Shown here: positions 19,139 to 27,549 of the stretch, piece after piece
How the letters are laid out: each line of letters opens with the position of its first letter
Position numbering within the stretch: the first letter of the stretch is position 1
DNA from: Chryseolinea sp. H1M3-3
GTDB lineage: Bacteria > Bacteroidota > Bacteroidia > Cytophagales > Cyclobacteriaceae
Reading direction: 5' to 3'
Length of the DNA stretch: 64,000 nt
Assembly (NCBI RefSeq): GCF_029360725.1
Contig: NZ_JARKMY010000014.1
Location: forward strand, 255,201-319,200
Made by a program: the position numbers and the translations under genes
The notes under the pieces: model-generated
Seen by the model: only the letters and a program-made list of their open reading frames with translations
Databases searched by the model: none
Told to the model about the DNA's origin: nothing

Positions 19139-20824
19139 TTACTGAGTTGACTGTATCCCCATATGCTCTTCCTTAAGAACACGTCTTAATATTTTTCCGA
19201 CGTTGCTTTTTGGTAGGTCATCTCGGAAAACAATATGCCTGGGAACTTTATAGTTAGTAAGATTTTCATGACAATAGGTTTTAAGTTCTTGTTCGGTGAG
19301 GGTCGGATCTTTTTTAACAACATATATTTTAATAACCTCACCTGATTTTGGATCGGGCACCCCAATCGCAGCTACTTCCTTCACTTTCGCAAAAGATGCT
19401 ATCACATTCTCCACTTCGTTTGGAAATACATTGAAGCCGGACACTTTGATCATATCTTTCTTGCGATCTACGATTTTGAAAAAACCGTCAGCCTCCATTA
19501 AACCGATATCGCCCGTGCGGAACCATCCTCCTGGAAAGAACACACCTTCATTGTCTTTTTGCCAATATCCCGACATAACCTGTGGGCCACGCGCACAGAT
19601 CTCTCCGGTTTCGCCTTGTGGTAACTGGTTTCCGCTGTCATCGAAAATGGCAACTTCAGTGTTGGGCATAGGTAATCCAATCGTTCCTTTTCTATGTGTG
19701 CCATCCAACGGATTACAACATAACACAGGAGATGTTTCGCTTAACCCATAACCTTCGACGAGCGGTTTGCCCGTTACTTCGAGCCATCGATCTGCAACAG
19801 CATCCTGGACAGCCATACCACCGCCAACGGCACCGTGCAAAGCGGAAAAATCCACGTCTTTAAAATCCGGATTGTTAAGCAATCCATTAAAAAGCGTATT
19901 TACTCCAGTCAGGATGGTGAATTTGTGTTTCTTCAACTCTTTCACAAAACCCTTGATGTCGCGCGCATTGGTAATCAAGACATTTTTGACGCCCGTATTA
20001 AACATGAGAACACCATTTACGGTAAGTGCAAAAATATGATAGAGTGGAATAGCAGTAACCATTACATTCTCCCGATTAACATTCATGTAGGGTTTGAACC
20101 ATTGTTTAATCATGGAATTGTGGCCTATGATGTTTGCATGTGAAAGTTGAGCGCCTTTCGATACGCCTGTAGTCCCACCGGTATATTGTAGCACGGCAAT
20201 GTCGCTCAAAGCAAAGTCTGGCTTGGTCAGCGTGAGTGAAGCTCCCTTCTGGAGTGCTTCTTTAAAAGAATGCGCCTGAGGTACACGGTAAGCAGGAACC
20301 ATTTTCTTTACTTTCTTAACTACAAAATTCACGAGGGCACCCTTTAGCGTGCCGAGCATATCCCCTAATTGGGTTATGATGATATGTTTGATGGGATTAT
20401 GAGCAACAACTTTTTCTAGATTGAAACAAAAATTAGCGACGATCACAATCGCCGAAATTTCTGCATCCTTAAACTGGTATTCCATTTCACGCGCCGTATA
20501 GAGTGGATTTGTGTTCACGACGATCAATCCCGCCCGTATGGCACCCATGAAAGCAACAGGGAACTGTAAAAGATTAGGCATTTGGATCGCGATGCGTTCC
20601 CCTTTTTTTAGGCCGAGGTCTTTTTGAAGATAGGCCGCAAAATCACCGGAAAGTTTATAGAGCTGATCATAGGTTAGTTTTACACCCATGTTTTCATATG
20701 CAACCTGGTCTTTATAACGTTTACAACTATCTTCAAAGAGTTCCACGAGATTTTGATATTCATACAATGGAATTTCGTGGGCCACTACTTTTGGATACTT
20801 TTTAAACCAGGGGAAATCCTTCAT
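19139..20824 (-). CDS. fadD: Long-chain fatty acid--CoA ligase
   Basis: A 561-residue ANL-superfamily enzyme that activates fatty acids with ATP and coenzyme A. The P-loop YTGGTTGVSKGA is near residue 215. The GYGLSETSP motif, the hinge region GWFRTGDIGLMEADGFFKIVDR and the C-terminal lysine in PKSNVGKILRR are all present. Length and the 'DMIKVSGFNVFPNEVE' segment fit FadD-type ligases. It lies downstream of the tRNA-like RNA array on the same strand, but a strong intrinsic terminator separates the two. The TerB-like gene follows 39 nt after its stop. Confidence 0.93.
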   Translation of the reverse strand: MKDFPWFKKYPKVVAHEIPLYEYQNLVELFEDSCKRYKDQVAYENMGVKLTYDQLYKLSGDFAAYLQKDLGLKKGERIAIQMPNLLQFPVAFMGAIRAGLIVVNTNPLYTAREMEYQFKDAEISAIVIVANFCFNLEKVVAHNPIKHIIITQLGDMLGTLKGALVNFVVKKVKKMVPAYRVPQAHSFKEALQKGASLTLTKPDFALSDIAVLQYTGGTTGVSKGAQLSHANIIGHNSMIKQWFKPYMNVNRENVMVTAIPLYHIFALTVNGVLMFNTGVKNVLITNARDIKGFVKELKKHKFTILTGVNTLFNGLLNNPDFKDVDFSALHGAVGGGMAVQDAVADRWLEVTGKPLVEGYGLSETSPVLCCNPLDGTHRKGTIGLPMPNTEVAIFDDSGNQLPQGETGEICARGPQVMSGYWQKDNEGVFFPGGWFRTGDIGLMEADGFFKIVDRKKDMIKVSGFNVFPNEVENVIASFAKVKEVAAIGVPDPKSGEVIKIYVVKKDPTLTEQELKTYCHENLTNYKVPRHIVFRDDLPKSNVGKILRRVLKEEHMGIQSTQ

Positions 20825-20899
20825 AAAAAATGATTGAAGATGAATACATAAAGCAAACGATTGTTGGCCAGCAAATCAATAGGATGTCAGAAAGCAGGC

Positions 20900-20933
20900 A
20901 AAAAAAAACCCATCCAGCCATAGGCGGGATGGG
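20900..20933 (-). terminator. Intrinsic terminator after the tRNA-like array
   Basis: Read on the minus strand, CCCATCC pairs with GGATGGG (20909-20915 with 20927-20933). An inner GCC-TAT-GGC stem continues the hairpin after one mismatch, and it is followed by a run of nine T. This is a classic intrinsic terminator for the transcript carrying the three tRNA-like RNAs and separates them from fadD. Confidence 0.85.
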
Positions 20934-20969
20934 CAGCTCCGAATAACTCATTAACCTAAACTGAGCTTG

Positions 20970-21137
20970 CTGTAGAGGAAGGAGTCGAACCTTCACGGAG
21001 AGGTTAGGTTCAGAAACCTGATCTTATCTAAGAATTCTTGAGATAAGATCAGGGTGCTTTACTTTATTCCTTTATTCCACCCTCGAGACCAGAGGGCATG
21101 TCTGCCTCCCGATAGTTATCGGGATCAACACCCTACA
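20970..21137 (-). ncRNA. tRNA-like RNA, copy 1 (expanded D loop and variable arm)
   Basis: This minus-strand RNA of 168 nt folds like a class II (Leu-type) tRNA. Acceptor strands TGTAGGG (21137-21131) and CTCTACA (20977-20971) pair with one G-U, and the discriminator base is G. The T arm is GAAGG-TTCGACT-CCTTC. The anticodon-position stem is CCCTC/GAGGG (21096-21092 with 21084-21080) with loop TGGTCTC. This loop lacks the near-universal U33 and would give anticodon GUC. The variable region is 85 nt and includes a 13-bp hairpin (arms 21017-21029 and 21041-21053). Uniquely, an 18-nt palindrome (21107-21124) is inserted in the D loop. A decoding role is doubtful. Confidence 0.6.
21107..21124. 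repeat. Palindrome inserted in the D loop of tRNA-like copy 1
   Basis: TCCCGATA-GT-TATCGGGA is a perfect 8-bp inverted repeat with a 2-nt loop. Copies 2 and 3 have only four or five nucleotides at this place, so the palindrome looks like an insertion into copy 1. Similar CCCGATA palindromes are common interspersed repeats in Bacteroidota genomes. Confidence 0.65.
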
Positions 21138-21181
21138 ATGTTATCCGCGTTTTGCGGTTTGTGTGTGTGTGAGTGTGTTTG

Positions 21182-21335
21182 CTGTAGAGGAAGGAGTCGA
21201 ACCTTCACGGAGAGGTTAGGTTCAGAAACCTGATCTTATCTAAGAATCCTTGAGATAAGATCAGGGTGCTTCACTTTATTCCTTTATTCCACCCTCGAGA
21301 CCGGAGGGCATGTCTGCCAATTTCAACACCCTACA
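21182..21335 (-). ncRNA. tRNA-like RNA, copy 2
   Basis: A 154-nt minus-strand RNA with the same plan as copy 1. The acceptor TGTAGGG (21335-21329) pairs with CTCTACA (21189-21183). The Leu-like D arm reads GTTGAAATTGGCAGAC. The stem CCCTC/GAGGG (21308-21304 with 21296-21292) carries loop CGGTCTC, and the T arm is GAAGG-TTCGACT-CCTTC. The variable region is 85 nt, about four times the normal maximum for a tRNA, and contains a 13-bp hairpin (21229-21241 with 21253-21265). The D loop GG and T loop TTC needed for the tRNA elbow are kept. A 44-nt spacer with a small hairpin separates it from copy 1. Confidence 0.6.
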
Positions 21336-21379
21336 ATGTTATCCGCGTTAAACGGTTTGTGTGCGTGTGAGTGTGTTTG

Positions 21380-21497
21380 CTGTAGAGGGAGGGATCGAAC
21401 CTCCACGGAGCAGTTAGGTCGCCAAAGGCTGGACTTTATCCCGTACTCTCCACCCTCGAGACCGGAGGGCTTGTCTGCCAAGTTTCAACACCCTACA
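21380..21497 (-). ncRNA. tRNA-like RNA, copy 3
   Basis: The shortest (118 nt) and first-transcribed copy. Acceptor TGTAGGG (21497-21491) pairs with CTCTACA (21387-21381). Stem CCCTC/GAGGG (21469-21465 with 21457-21453) holds loop CGGTCTC. The T arm is GGAGG-TTCGATC-CCTCC: compared with copies 1 and 2 (GAAGG/CCTTC), both strands changed together, a compensatory change that supports a functional fold. The variable region is 48 nt, closes with GGAG/CTCC, and has an inner GCC-TTT-GGC hairpin unrelated to that of the other copies. G33 is again present instead of U33. CCA is not encoded, as is usual in this phylum. Confidence 0.6.
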
Positions 21498-21558
21498 ATG
21501 TTGGATTTTATAACTGGTGATTCGCTGTTTTGAATCTGGTCCGTTGTAAAATCTTTAA

Positions 21559-21586
21559 CAAAGTAACGAATAAACTAGTGGTTCAA
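21559..21586 (-). promoter_or_regulatory. Candidate promoter of the tRNA-like array
   Basis: On the minus strand TTACTTTG (21559-21566) is a one-mismatch version of TAnnTTTG, and a TTG (21584-21586) lies 17 nt upstream. The start of transcription would be near 21552, about 55 nt before copy 3. The region is shared with the divergent Lrp-type regulator gene. Confidence 0.4.
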
Positions 21587-21665
21587 TCAATAAATGATTC
21601 GAATATTTATATATTTTTTAATATTATTTCATAATTTTGAATAATACTTAAAACCCAATACAAAT

Positions 21666-22130
21666 ATGACGGAAAATTATAAAGTTGATAATATCGACTT
21701 GAAGATTCTCGAAATTCTCATGCAGGACGCCAAAAAACCATATACAGAGGTAGCGAAAAAGGCTTTTGTATCTGGAGGGACAGTCCACGTACGGATGAAT
21801 AAATTGGAAGAGGCTGGAATCGTGGAGAAAACTACATTAAAGGTTAACTATGCAAAGTTGGGATATGATATTACTGCGTTTATCGGGATATTTCTCCAAA
21901 AAAGTGCCTTATATGATCAGGTGATGGCAAAGCTTAAAGCCATTCCTGAAATAACGAATATCCATTATACCACCGGCAACTATAGCATGTTTACTAAAAT
22001 CCATTGTAAGGATACAAACCATCTGAAAATCGTTTTACACGATAAAATCCAACAAGTTGAGGGAATTGAAAGAACTGAAACAATGATCTCGCTTGAAGAA
22101 AGCCTGGATCGAAGTCTTAACCTGACCTAA
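21666..22130 (+). CDS. Lrp/AsnC family transcriptional regulator
   Basis: A 154-residue regulator with an N-terminal helix-turn-helix (about residues 8-60: VDNIDLKILEILMQDAKKPYTEVAKK) and a C-terminal RAM/AsnC ligand domain (about 70-145) that usually binds an amino acid and drives octamer formation. The HTH is slightly unusual in having a GGTVHVRMNKLEEAGIV recognition region. It lies divergent from the tRNA-like RNA array (168 nt apart) and 137 nt upstream of sufB on the same strand. It could regulate itself, the array or the suf operon; sequence alone does not say which. Confidence 0.92.
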   Translation: MTENYKVDNIDLKILEILMQDAKKPYTEVAKKAFVSGGTVHVRMNKLEEAGIVEKTTLKVNYAKLGYDITAFIGIFLQKSALYDQVMAKLKAIPEITNIHYTTGNYSMFTKIHCKDTNHLKIVLHDKIQQVEGIERTETMISLEESLDRSLNLT

Positions 22131-22228
22131 CCAGGAGTTTTGGAAGGTAAATGTGAATCCGACCTAAAAAGCGGCTTTACGCCCGAAACTTTAAACTTTA
22201 AACCTTCTAGTTTAAACTTATTAATTGT

Positions 22229-22236
22229 TACTTTTG
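22229..22236 (+). promoter_or_regulatory. -7 box of the suf operon
   Basis: TACTTTTG matches the Bacteroidota -7 consensus TAnnTTTG exactly, 31 nt before the sufB start codon. No good TTG is present at the -33 position, so the strength is uncertain. Confidence 0.5.
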
Positions 22237-22267
22237 TATTGTTTAAAATCAGTCTAAATAGGCTTCA

Positions 22268-23713
22268 ATGAGTAAGGATAATCAGGTACTTGAAGAATTA
22301 ACCTCAAAAGAATACGAGCACGGCTGGACTACTAATATAGAGACAGACTCGGCGCCGAAAGGTCTTAATGAGGATATCATCCGTTTTATCTCTGCCAAAA
22401 AAAATGAACCCGAATGGTTACTTGAATGGAGATTAAAAGCATACCGGCAGTGGACCAAGATGGTGGAACCGAAGTGGCCGAACGTCACGTACCCTCCTAT
22501 CAATTATCAAGACCTGATTTATTATTCTGCGCCTAAACAAAAGGTTCAGCCAAAAAATTTAGAGGATGTCGATCCGGAATTAATCAAGACATTTGAAAAA
22601 CTAGGCATTTCACTCACGGAACAAAAACGTTTGACTGGTGTCGCGGTAGATGCCGTGATCGATAGTGTTTCAGTAGCTACCACATATAAGTCAACATTAG
22701 CAGAACTCGGAATCATTTTCTGTTCCTTCAGCGAAGCTGTAAAAGAACACCCGGACTTAGTGAAAAAATACATGGGCTCGGTTGTGCCTGTGAACGATAA
22801 TTACTTTGCAGCATTGAATTCTGCCGTATTCACGGACGGATCATTCTGTTATATTCCCAAAGGGGTTCGTTGCCCAATGGAATTATCGACATACTTTAGA
22901 ATCAACGCCGCCAATACAGGGCAATTTGAAAGAACGCTGATCGTAGCAGATGAAGGCTCGTACGTGAGTTACCTCGAAGGATGTACCGCTCCCATGCGCG
23001 ACGAAAATCAACTCCATGCAGCGGTAGTGGAAATCTATGCGATGAAAGATGCACAGGTAAAATATTCTACCGTACAAAATTGGTACCCTGGCGATAAGGA
23101 TGGCAAAGGCGGTATTTACAACTTTGTGACTAAGCGCGGTCTGTGTTTTGGGGATGGATCAAAAATTTCTTGGACACAGGTTGAGACCGGTTCTTCCATT
23201 ACATGGAAATATCCATCCTGCATTTTGAAGGGCGATAACTCCATGGGTGAATTTTATTCAGTTGCTGTAACGAACAATTATCAGCAAGCTGATACGGGAA
23301 CAAAAATGATTCACATTGGGAAGAACACAAAGTCGCGCATCGTATCAAAAGGGATATCGGCAGGACACTCTCAAAACAGTTATCGCGGTCAGGTAAAGAT
23401 TATGAAGCGTGCGGAAAATGCAAGAAACTTTTCCCAATGCGACTCTCTATTAATGGGCGATAAATGTGGCGCACATACATTTCCTTATATCGATGTTGAA
23501 AACAAAACAGCACGCATAGAACACGAAGCAACGACTTCGAAGATCGGTGAAGACCAAATCTTTTATTGTCTGCAACGCGGAATAGACGAGGAGTCAGCGG
23601 TTGCTTTGATCGTGAACGGCTATGCAAAGGAAGTGCTGAACCAATTGCCTATGGAATTTGCAGTTGAAGCACAGAAGCTGCTTGCCCTGACGCTGGAGGG
23701 AAGTGTAGGCTAG
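22268..23713 (+). CDS. sufB: Fe-S cluster assembly protein SufB
   Basis: The scaffold subunit of the SufBCD complex, on which Fe-S clusters are built from sulfur delivered by SufS-SufE. The 481-residue protein matches the family over its full length, with the beta-helix core and the C-terminal segment [18 protein letters not shown] and '[19 protein letters not shown]', which contains the cysteine and histidine residues used for cluster assembly. It is the first gene of the sufB-C-D-S-E operon; sufC starts 28 nt after it. Clusters made here would be needed by CysH and aconitase in this window. Confidence 0.97.
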   Translation: MSKDNQVLEELTSKEYEHGWTTNIETDSAPKGLNEDIIRFISAKKNEPEWLLEWRLKAYRQWTKMVEPKWPNVTYPPINYQDLIYYSAPKQKVQPKNLEDVDPELIKTFEKLGISLTEQKRLTGVAVDAVIDSVSVATTYKSTLAELGIIFCSFSEAVKEHPDLVKKYMGSVVPVNDNYFAALNSAVFTDGSFCYIPKGVRCPMELSTYFRINAANTGQFERTLIVADEGSYVSYLEGCTAPMRDENQLHAAVVEIYAMKDAQVKYSTVQNWYPGDKDGKGGIYNFVTKRGLCFGDGSKISWTQVETGSSITWKYPSCILKGDNSMGEFYSVAVTNNYQQADTGTKMIHIGKNTKSRIVSKGISAGHSQNSYRGQVKIMKRAENARNFSQCDSLLMGDKCGAHTFPYIDVENKTARIEHEATTSKIGEDQIFYCLQRGIDEESAVALIVNGYAKEVLNQLPMEFAVEAQKLLALTLEGSVG

Positions 23714-23741
23714 TCAACAATCTTAATTCGAACTACAGAAT

Positions 23742-24497
23742 ATGTTAAGCATAAAAAATCTTCAAGCAAAAATCGAGGATAAACAAATCCTGAATGGTAT
23801 TAACCTGGAAATAAAACCGGGCGAAGTCCACGCCATTATGGGCCCAAACGGTTCGGGCAAAAGTACATTGGCATCGGTACTTGCCGGAAGAGAAGAGTAC
23901 GAAGTAACCGCCGGGCAAGTGGACTTCCTGGGAAAAAATCTATTGGAAATGGCGCCAGAAGAGCGTGCTCGCGAAGGGGTTTTCCTGGCGTTTCAATATC
24001 CCGTGGAGATCCCAGGGGTGAGCACCATAAACTTCATGAAAACAGCCATGAACCAAATACGAGTTCATCGCGGTCAACAGCCGTTGGATGCTGTTTCCTT
24101 TTTAAAAGTGATGAAGGAAAAAATGAAATTGGTTGAAATTGATCAGTCGCTCTTAAATCGTTCGCTGAATGAAGGATTTTCTGGTGGTGAAAAAAAGCGG
24201 AATGAGATTTTTCAAATGGCAATGCTTGAACCTAAGCTTTCCATCCTGGATGAAACTGATTCTGGTTTGGATATAGATGCCTTAAGGATTGTTGCCAACG
24301 GTGTAAACAAATTAAGAAATAAAGCAAATGCAGTTATTGTTGTAACCCACTATCAACGACTGCTCGATTATATCGTACCTGATTTTGTCCATGTGTTATA
24401 TAAGGGAAAAATAGTTAAGTCGGGTACTAAAGAACTTGCTCTTGAGCTGGAAGCGAAGGGCTATGATTGGATAAAAGATGAGTTGGCCTTAGCCTAA
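23742..24497 (+). CDS. sufC: Fe-S cluster assembly ATPase SufC
   Basis: The ABC-type ATPase of the SufBCD scaffold; ATP binding reshapes the SufB-SufD pair during cluster assembly. It is cytoplasmic and not a transporter. The 251-residue protein has Walker A GPNGSGKST (about 34-42), a Q-loop (FQYPVEIPG), the signature LNEGFSGGEKKRNEI, Walker B LSILDETDSGLDID with the SufC-typical 'DETDSGLD', and a switch histidine in VTHYQR. It is translated between sufB and sufD, with sufD starting only a few bases after the stop. Confidence 0.97.
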   Translation: MLSIKNLQAKIEDKQILNGINLEIKPGEVHAIMGPNGSGKSTLASVLAGREEYEVTAGQVDFLGKNLLEMAPEERAREGVFLAFQYPVEIPGVSTINFMKTAMNQIRVHRGQQPLDAVSFLKVMKEKMKLVEIDQSLLNRSLNEGFSGGEKKRNEIFQMAMLEPKLSILDETDSGLDIDALRIVANGVNKLRNKANAVIVVTHYQRLLDYIVPDFVHVLYKGKIVKSGTKELALELEAKGYDWIKDELALA

Positions 24498-24502
24498 AGT
24501 TG

Positions 24503-25822
24503 ATGCACATGGATGTAACAGTAAATGAAAGAAACATATCTTCAGAAGTTGGACAGTTAATTGAAAAGACACTGGCTGTTGAGCAATCCTTTCCGGATTT
24601 ACGAAAGGAAGCTTATCTCACGTTTCAACGGTTAGGCTTACCTGCCAATAAAGCCGAAGAGTACAAGGACACGCCGATCGCCCGCACATTACAAAAGAAT
24701 TTTAATTTTCAGTCTGCTTCCGTTAAGGGAAAGATTGACCCGACACAATTCTTCATTCCCTTAGTTGAAGCAAATGTTATTGTTTTTATAAATGGTTTTT
24801 TTTCGAAAGAACATTCAACCATTATTTCACCTGAATCTGAAATATCCATTTTACCACTCAAGGAAGCAGTGAAAGGTAATAATCCACTTGTGTTGAAACA
24901 TTTGGGTAAATACGCAGATTTTAAATCAGATGCGCTGACGGCCTGGAATACGGCCGCGTGGACGGATGGCGTATTCTTGCATATCAAGAAAAACCAAACC
25001 GTTGAAAAGCCTGTTGTCATTTATTATATTCAGGATGGTTCTGACCAGGAGGGCCTAAGCATAAACAGAAATCTGATCGTCTCAGAAACTAATAGTAAAT
25101 GCACGATCATCGAGAAATCTGATTCAGTTGGAAAACAAAATCACTTTTCAAATACCGTTACCGAAGGTGTGGTCAATGAGAACGCCGAATTAAATTTTTA
25201 TTTCATCCAGAATGATTCCGGAAACCGGTATCAATACAATCTGACACAATTTTATCAATCGAATTATAGCCGCGTTAATACATTTACATTCACCTTGAAT
25301 GGTAAATTGATCCGTAATAACCTGCAGCTTTCACTTGATGGGGAAGGCATTGAATCACACATGTTTGGTTTGTACCTGCTGGACAATGATACCCTCGCAG
25401 ATAACCACACCGTTGTTGATCATAAAAAAGCTAATTCCTTTAGTAACGAATTGTATAAAGGCATCATGGATGGTAGTTCAAAAGGTGTGTTTAATGGTAA
25501 GATATATGTAAGGCCAAATGCGCAAAAGACCAATGCGTTTCAGGCAAATCGCAACATCCTGCTAACAGATAAAGCTACTGTCAATACAAAGCCACAGCTT
25601 GAAATTTGGGCAGATGATGTAAAATGTTCGCACGGTTGCACTACGGGACAACTGGATGAAGAAGCTATGTTCTACCTGCAGACTCGTGGTATCAGTAAAG
25701 AGACTGCACGAGCTATGGTATTGTATGCCTTTGCAGGAGAAATTTTGGATAACGTTGCCCATGCTGAACTAAAGACCTACCTGGATCAGTTAGTAAGTGA
25801 AAGGCTACACAAAAATTTTTGA
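24503..25822 (+). CDS. sufD: Fe-S cluster assembly protein SufD
   Basis: The SufB paralogue that pairs with SufB and SufC in the scaffold and helps iron entry. The ORF opens at a TTG (24500), but the ATG at 24503 (MHMDVTVNERN) is the first standard start; the ATG at 24509 is also possible. The protein is about 439 residues. It has a helical N-terminal domain (RLGLPANKAEEYKDTP) and the conserved C-terminal core 'PQLEIWADDVKCSHGCTTGQLDEEAMFYLQTRGI'-like region, seen as KCSHGCTTGQLDEEA near residue 375. It sits 5 nt after sufC and 3 nt before sufS. Confidence 0.96.
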   Translation: MHMDVTVNERNISSEVGQLIEKTLAVEQSFPDLRKEAYLTFQRLGLPANKAEEYKDTPIARTLQKNFNFQSASVKGKIDPTQFFIPLVEANVIVFINGFFSKEHSTIISPESEISILPLKEAVKGNNPLVLKHLGKYADFKSDALTAWNTAAWTDGVFLHIKKNQTVEKPVVIYYIQDGSDQEGLSINRNLIVSETNSKCTIIEKSDSVGKQNHFSNTVTEGVVNENAELNFYFIQNDSGNRYQYNLTQFYQSNYSRVNTFTFTLNGKLIRNNLQLSLDGEGIESHMFGLYLLDNDTLADNHTVVDHKKANSFSNELYKGIMDGSSKGVFNGKIYVRPNAQKTNAFQANRNILLTDKATVNTKPQLEIWADDVKCSHGCTTGQLDEEAMFYLQTRGISKETARAMVLYAFAGEILDNVAHAELKTYLDQLVSERLHKNF

Positions 25823-25825
25823 GTT

Positions 25826-27073
25826 ATGACGACCTCCCCTGCTCCTTCCATACGATTTGATGTAGAAAAAATCAGGAAAGAGTTTCCCATACTAAATCAA
25901 AAAGTAAACGGGCATGATTTGGTTTACTTTGACAATGCCGCAACTTCCCAAAAACCACTGCAGGTAATTAATACTTTAGTTGATTACTACACAGGCTACA
26001 ATGCCAATATTCATCGCGGTATTCATACACTCGCGGAGAAAGCTACACGCGCTTACGAAGCCACGCGTGAAGCAGCTAAAGACTTTATCAATGCACAGCA
26101 TCTCGAAGAAATTATATTTATAACACGCGGGGTAACGGAAGCAATTAACCTGGTTGCACATTCCTATGGTCGCACGTTCATCGGCAAGGGTGACGAGATC
26201 ATTGTTTCTGAATTAGAGCACCACTCCAACATTGTACCCTGGCAAATGGTCTGCGAAATGAAAGACGCAGAACTTAAAGTGATACCAGTACTTGATAATG
26301 GCGAAATAGATTTGGAAGCATTTAAAAAATTGCTGACCTCCAAAACCAAACTGGTCGTCGTTAATCATGCTTCCAATGCATTGGGTACTATCAACCCTGT
26401 AAAAGAAATGGCAAGGCTTGCGCACGAAGCCGGTGCTTTGATCCTGGTCGATGGTGCTCAAGCTGCAGCGCATTTACCTGTTGATGTTCAAAACCTGGAT
26501 TGTGATTTTTATTGTATTTCAGCCCACAAGATGTATGGTCCCACCGGTGCGGGAATACTATATGGCAAAAGATCACTGCTAGAAAAAATGCCTCCTTTTT
26601 TTGGCGGTGGAGAGATGATCAAGGAGGTCACGTTCAAAAAAACCACTTACAATGACTTGCCCTATAAATTTGAAGCAGGAACGCCGAACATTGCGGATGT
26701 TATTGCACTGAAACCTGCTATTGAATTTATTCAGTCGCTTGGAAAAGCAACCATTGCCGCACATGAACACGAGCTGCTGAAGTACGCAACGAGTGAGCTA
26801 TCGGCATTAAAAGGAATCAGGCTCATTGGAACTGCTGCTCAAAAGGTAAGCATCGTATCATTTGTCGTTGAAGGTATCCACCATTTTGATATCGGCCAAA
26901 TGCTCGATACAAGAGGTATTGCGGTAAGAACAGGACATCATTGTGCACAACCCCTGATGGAGCGCTTTGGTATAGAGGGAACGGTTCGGGCTTCATTTGC
27001 TGTTTACAATACGAAGCCGGAAATTGATAAACTTGTAGAAGGCTTGGATAGAGTAATCAGCTTTATGAAATAA
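25826..27073 (+). CDS. sufS: Cysteine desulfurase SufS
   Basis: A PLP enzyme that takes sulfur from cysteine as a persulfide and passes it to SufE for cluster assembly. The 415-residue protein is a group II desulfurase. The PLP lysine is Lys235 in SAHKMYGPTG, and the catalytic Cys373 is in RTGHHCAQPLM. The N-terminal segment YFDNAATSQKP is typical. It lies 3 nt after sufD and is followed by sufE, the expected sulfur acceptor, so both halves of the sulfur-transfer system are present. Confidence 0.97.
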   Translation: MTTSPAPSIRFDVEKIRKEFPILNQKVNGHDLVYFDNAATSQKPLQVINTLVDYYTGYNANIHRGIHTLAEKATRAYEATREAAKDFINAQHLEEIIFITRGVTEAINLVAHSYGRTFIGKGDEIIVSELEHHSNIVPWQMVCEMKDAELKVIPVLDNGEIDLEAFKKLLTSKTKLVVVNHASNALGTINPVKEMARLAHEAGALILVDGAQAAAHLPVDVQNLDCDFYCISAHKMYGPTGAGILYGKRSLLEKMPPFFGGGEMIKEVTFKKTTYNDLPYKFEAGTPNIADVIALKPAIEFIQSLGKATIAAHEHELLKYATSELSALKGIRLIGTAAQKVSIVSFVVEGIHHFDIGQMLDTRGIAVRTGHHCAQPLMERFGIEGTVRASFAVYNTKPEIDKLVEGLDRVISFMK

Positions 27074-27114
27074 CGATACTCATCCATGAAACTTTGAATC
27101 CTGATAAGGCACCT

Positions 27115-27549
27115 ATGACGATCAATGAAATTCAGGAAGAAATTATAAGCGAATTTTCCTTACTCGACGGCGATATGGAGATGACAGTCTTTTACATCAT
27201 GGAGTTGGGTCAGAAGTTGCCTGAGATGAACAATGCCGATAAAACGGACACCAATATTGTAAAAGGTTGCCAGTCCAAGGTATGGATGACGGCTTCTTTT
27301 GATCATGACAAAGTATATTTTATTGCTGACAGCAACACAGCGATAACAAAAGGCTTGGTTAGTCTTTTGATTCGAATATTTAATGGGCAAACGCCTGATC
27401 AAATTCTGAATGCTGATCTTTACTTTATGCGGAAAATTGGCATGGAACGATTCATTGGTACCCAGCGTTCCAATGGTTTCGCCGCCATGATAAAACAGAT
27501 GAAGCTATACGCATTAGCTTTCAAAACTAAAATGGAAGTTAAACCCTGA
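27115..27549 (+). CDS. sufE: Cysteine desulfuration protein SufE
   Basis: The sulfur acceptor that stimulates SufS and carries persulfide sulfur to SufB. The frame opens at a TTG (27094), but the ATG at 27115 gives MTINEIQEEI and is preceded by AAGG at good spacing, so I use it (144 residues). The active-site cysteine is Cys52 in the motif VKGCQSKVW. Its stop codon overlaps the start of the next gene (TGATG), so the two are translationally coupled. Confidence 0.95.
   Translation: MTINEIQEEIISEFSLLDGDMEMTVFYIMELGQKLPEMNNADKTDTNIVKGCQSKVWMTASFDHDKVYFIADSNTAITKGLVSLLIRIFNGQTPDQILNADLYFMRKIGMERFIGTQRSNGFAAMIKQMKLYALAFKTKMEVKP

Noticed and set aside
20970-21497. Reading the array as ordinary tRNA-Leu, tRNA-Ser or tRNA-Asp genes
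   Set aside because: No register puts U33 and a Leu or Ser anticodon in the 7-nt loop, and the variable region is two to four times the normal maximum. A GUC anticodon in a class II body is inconsistent with tRNA-Asp.
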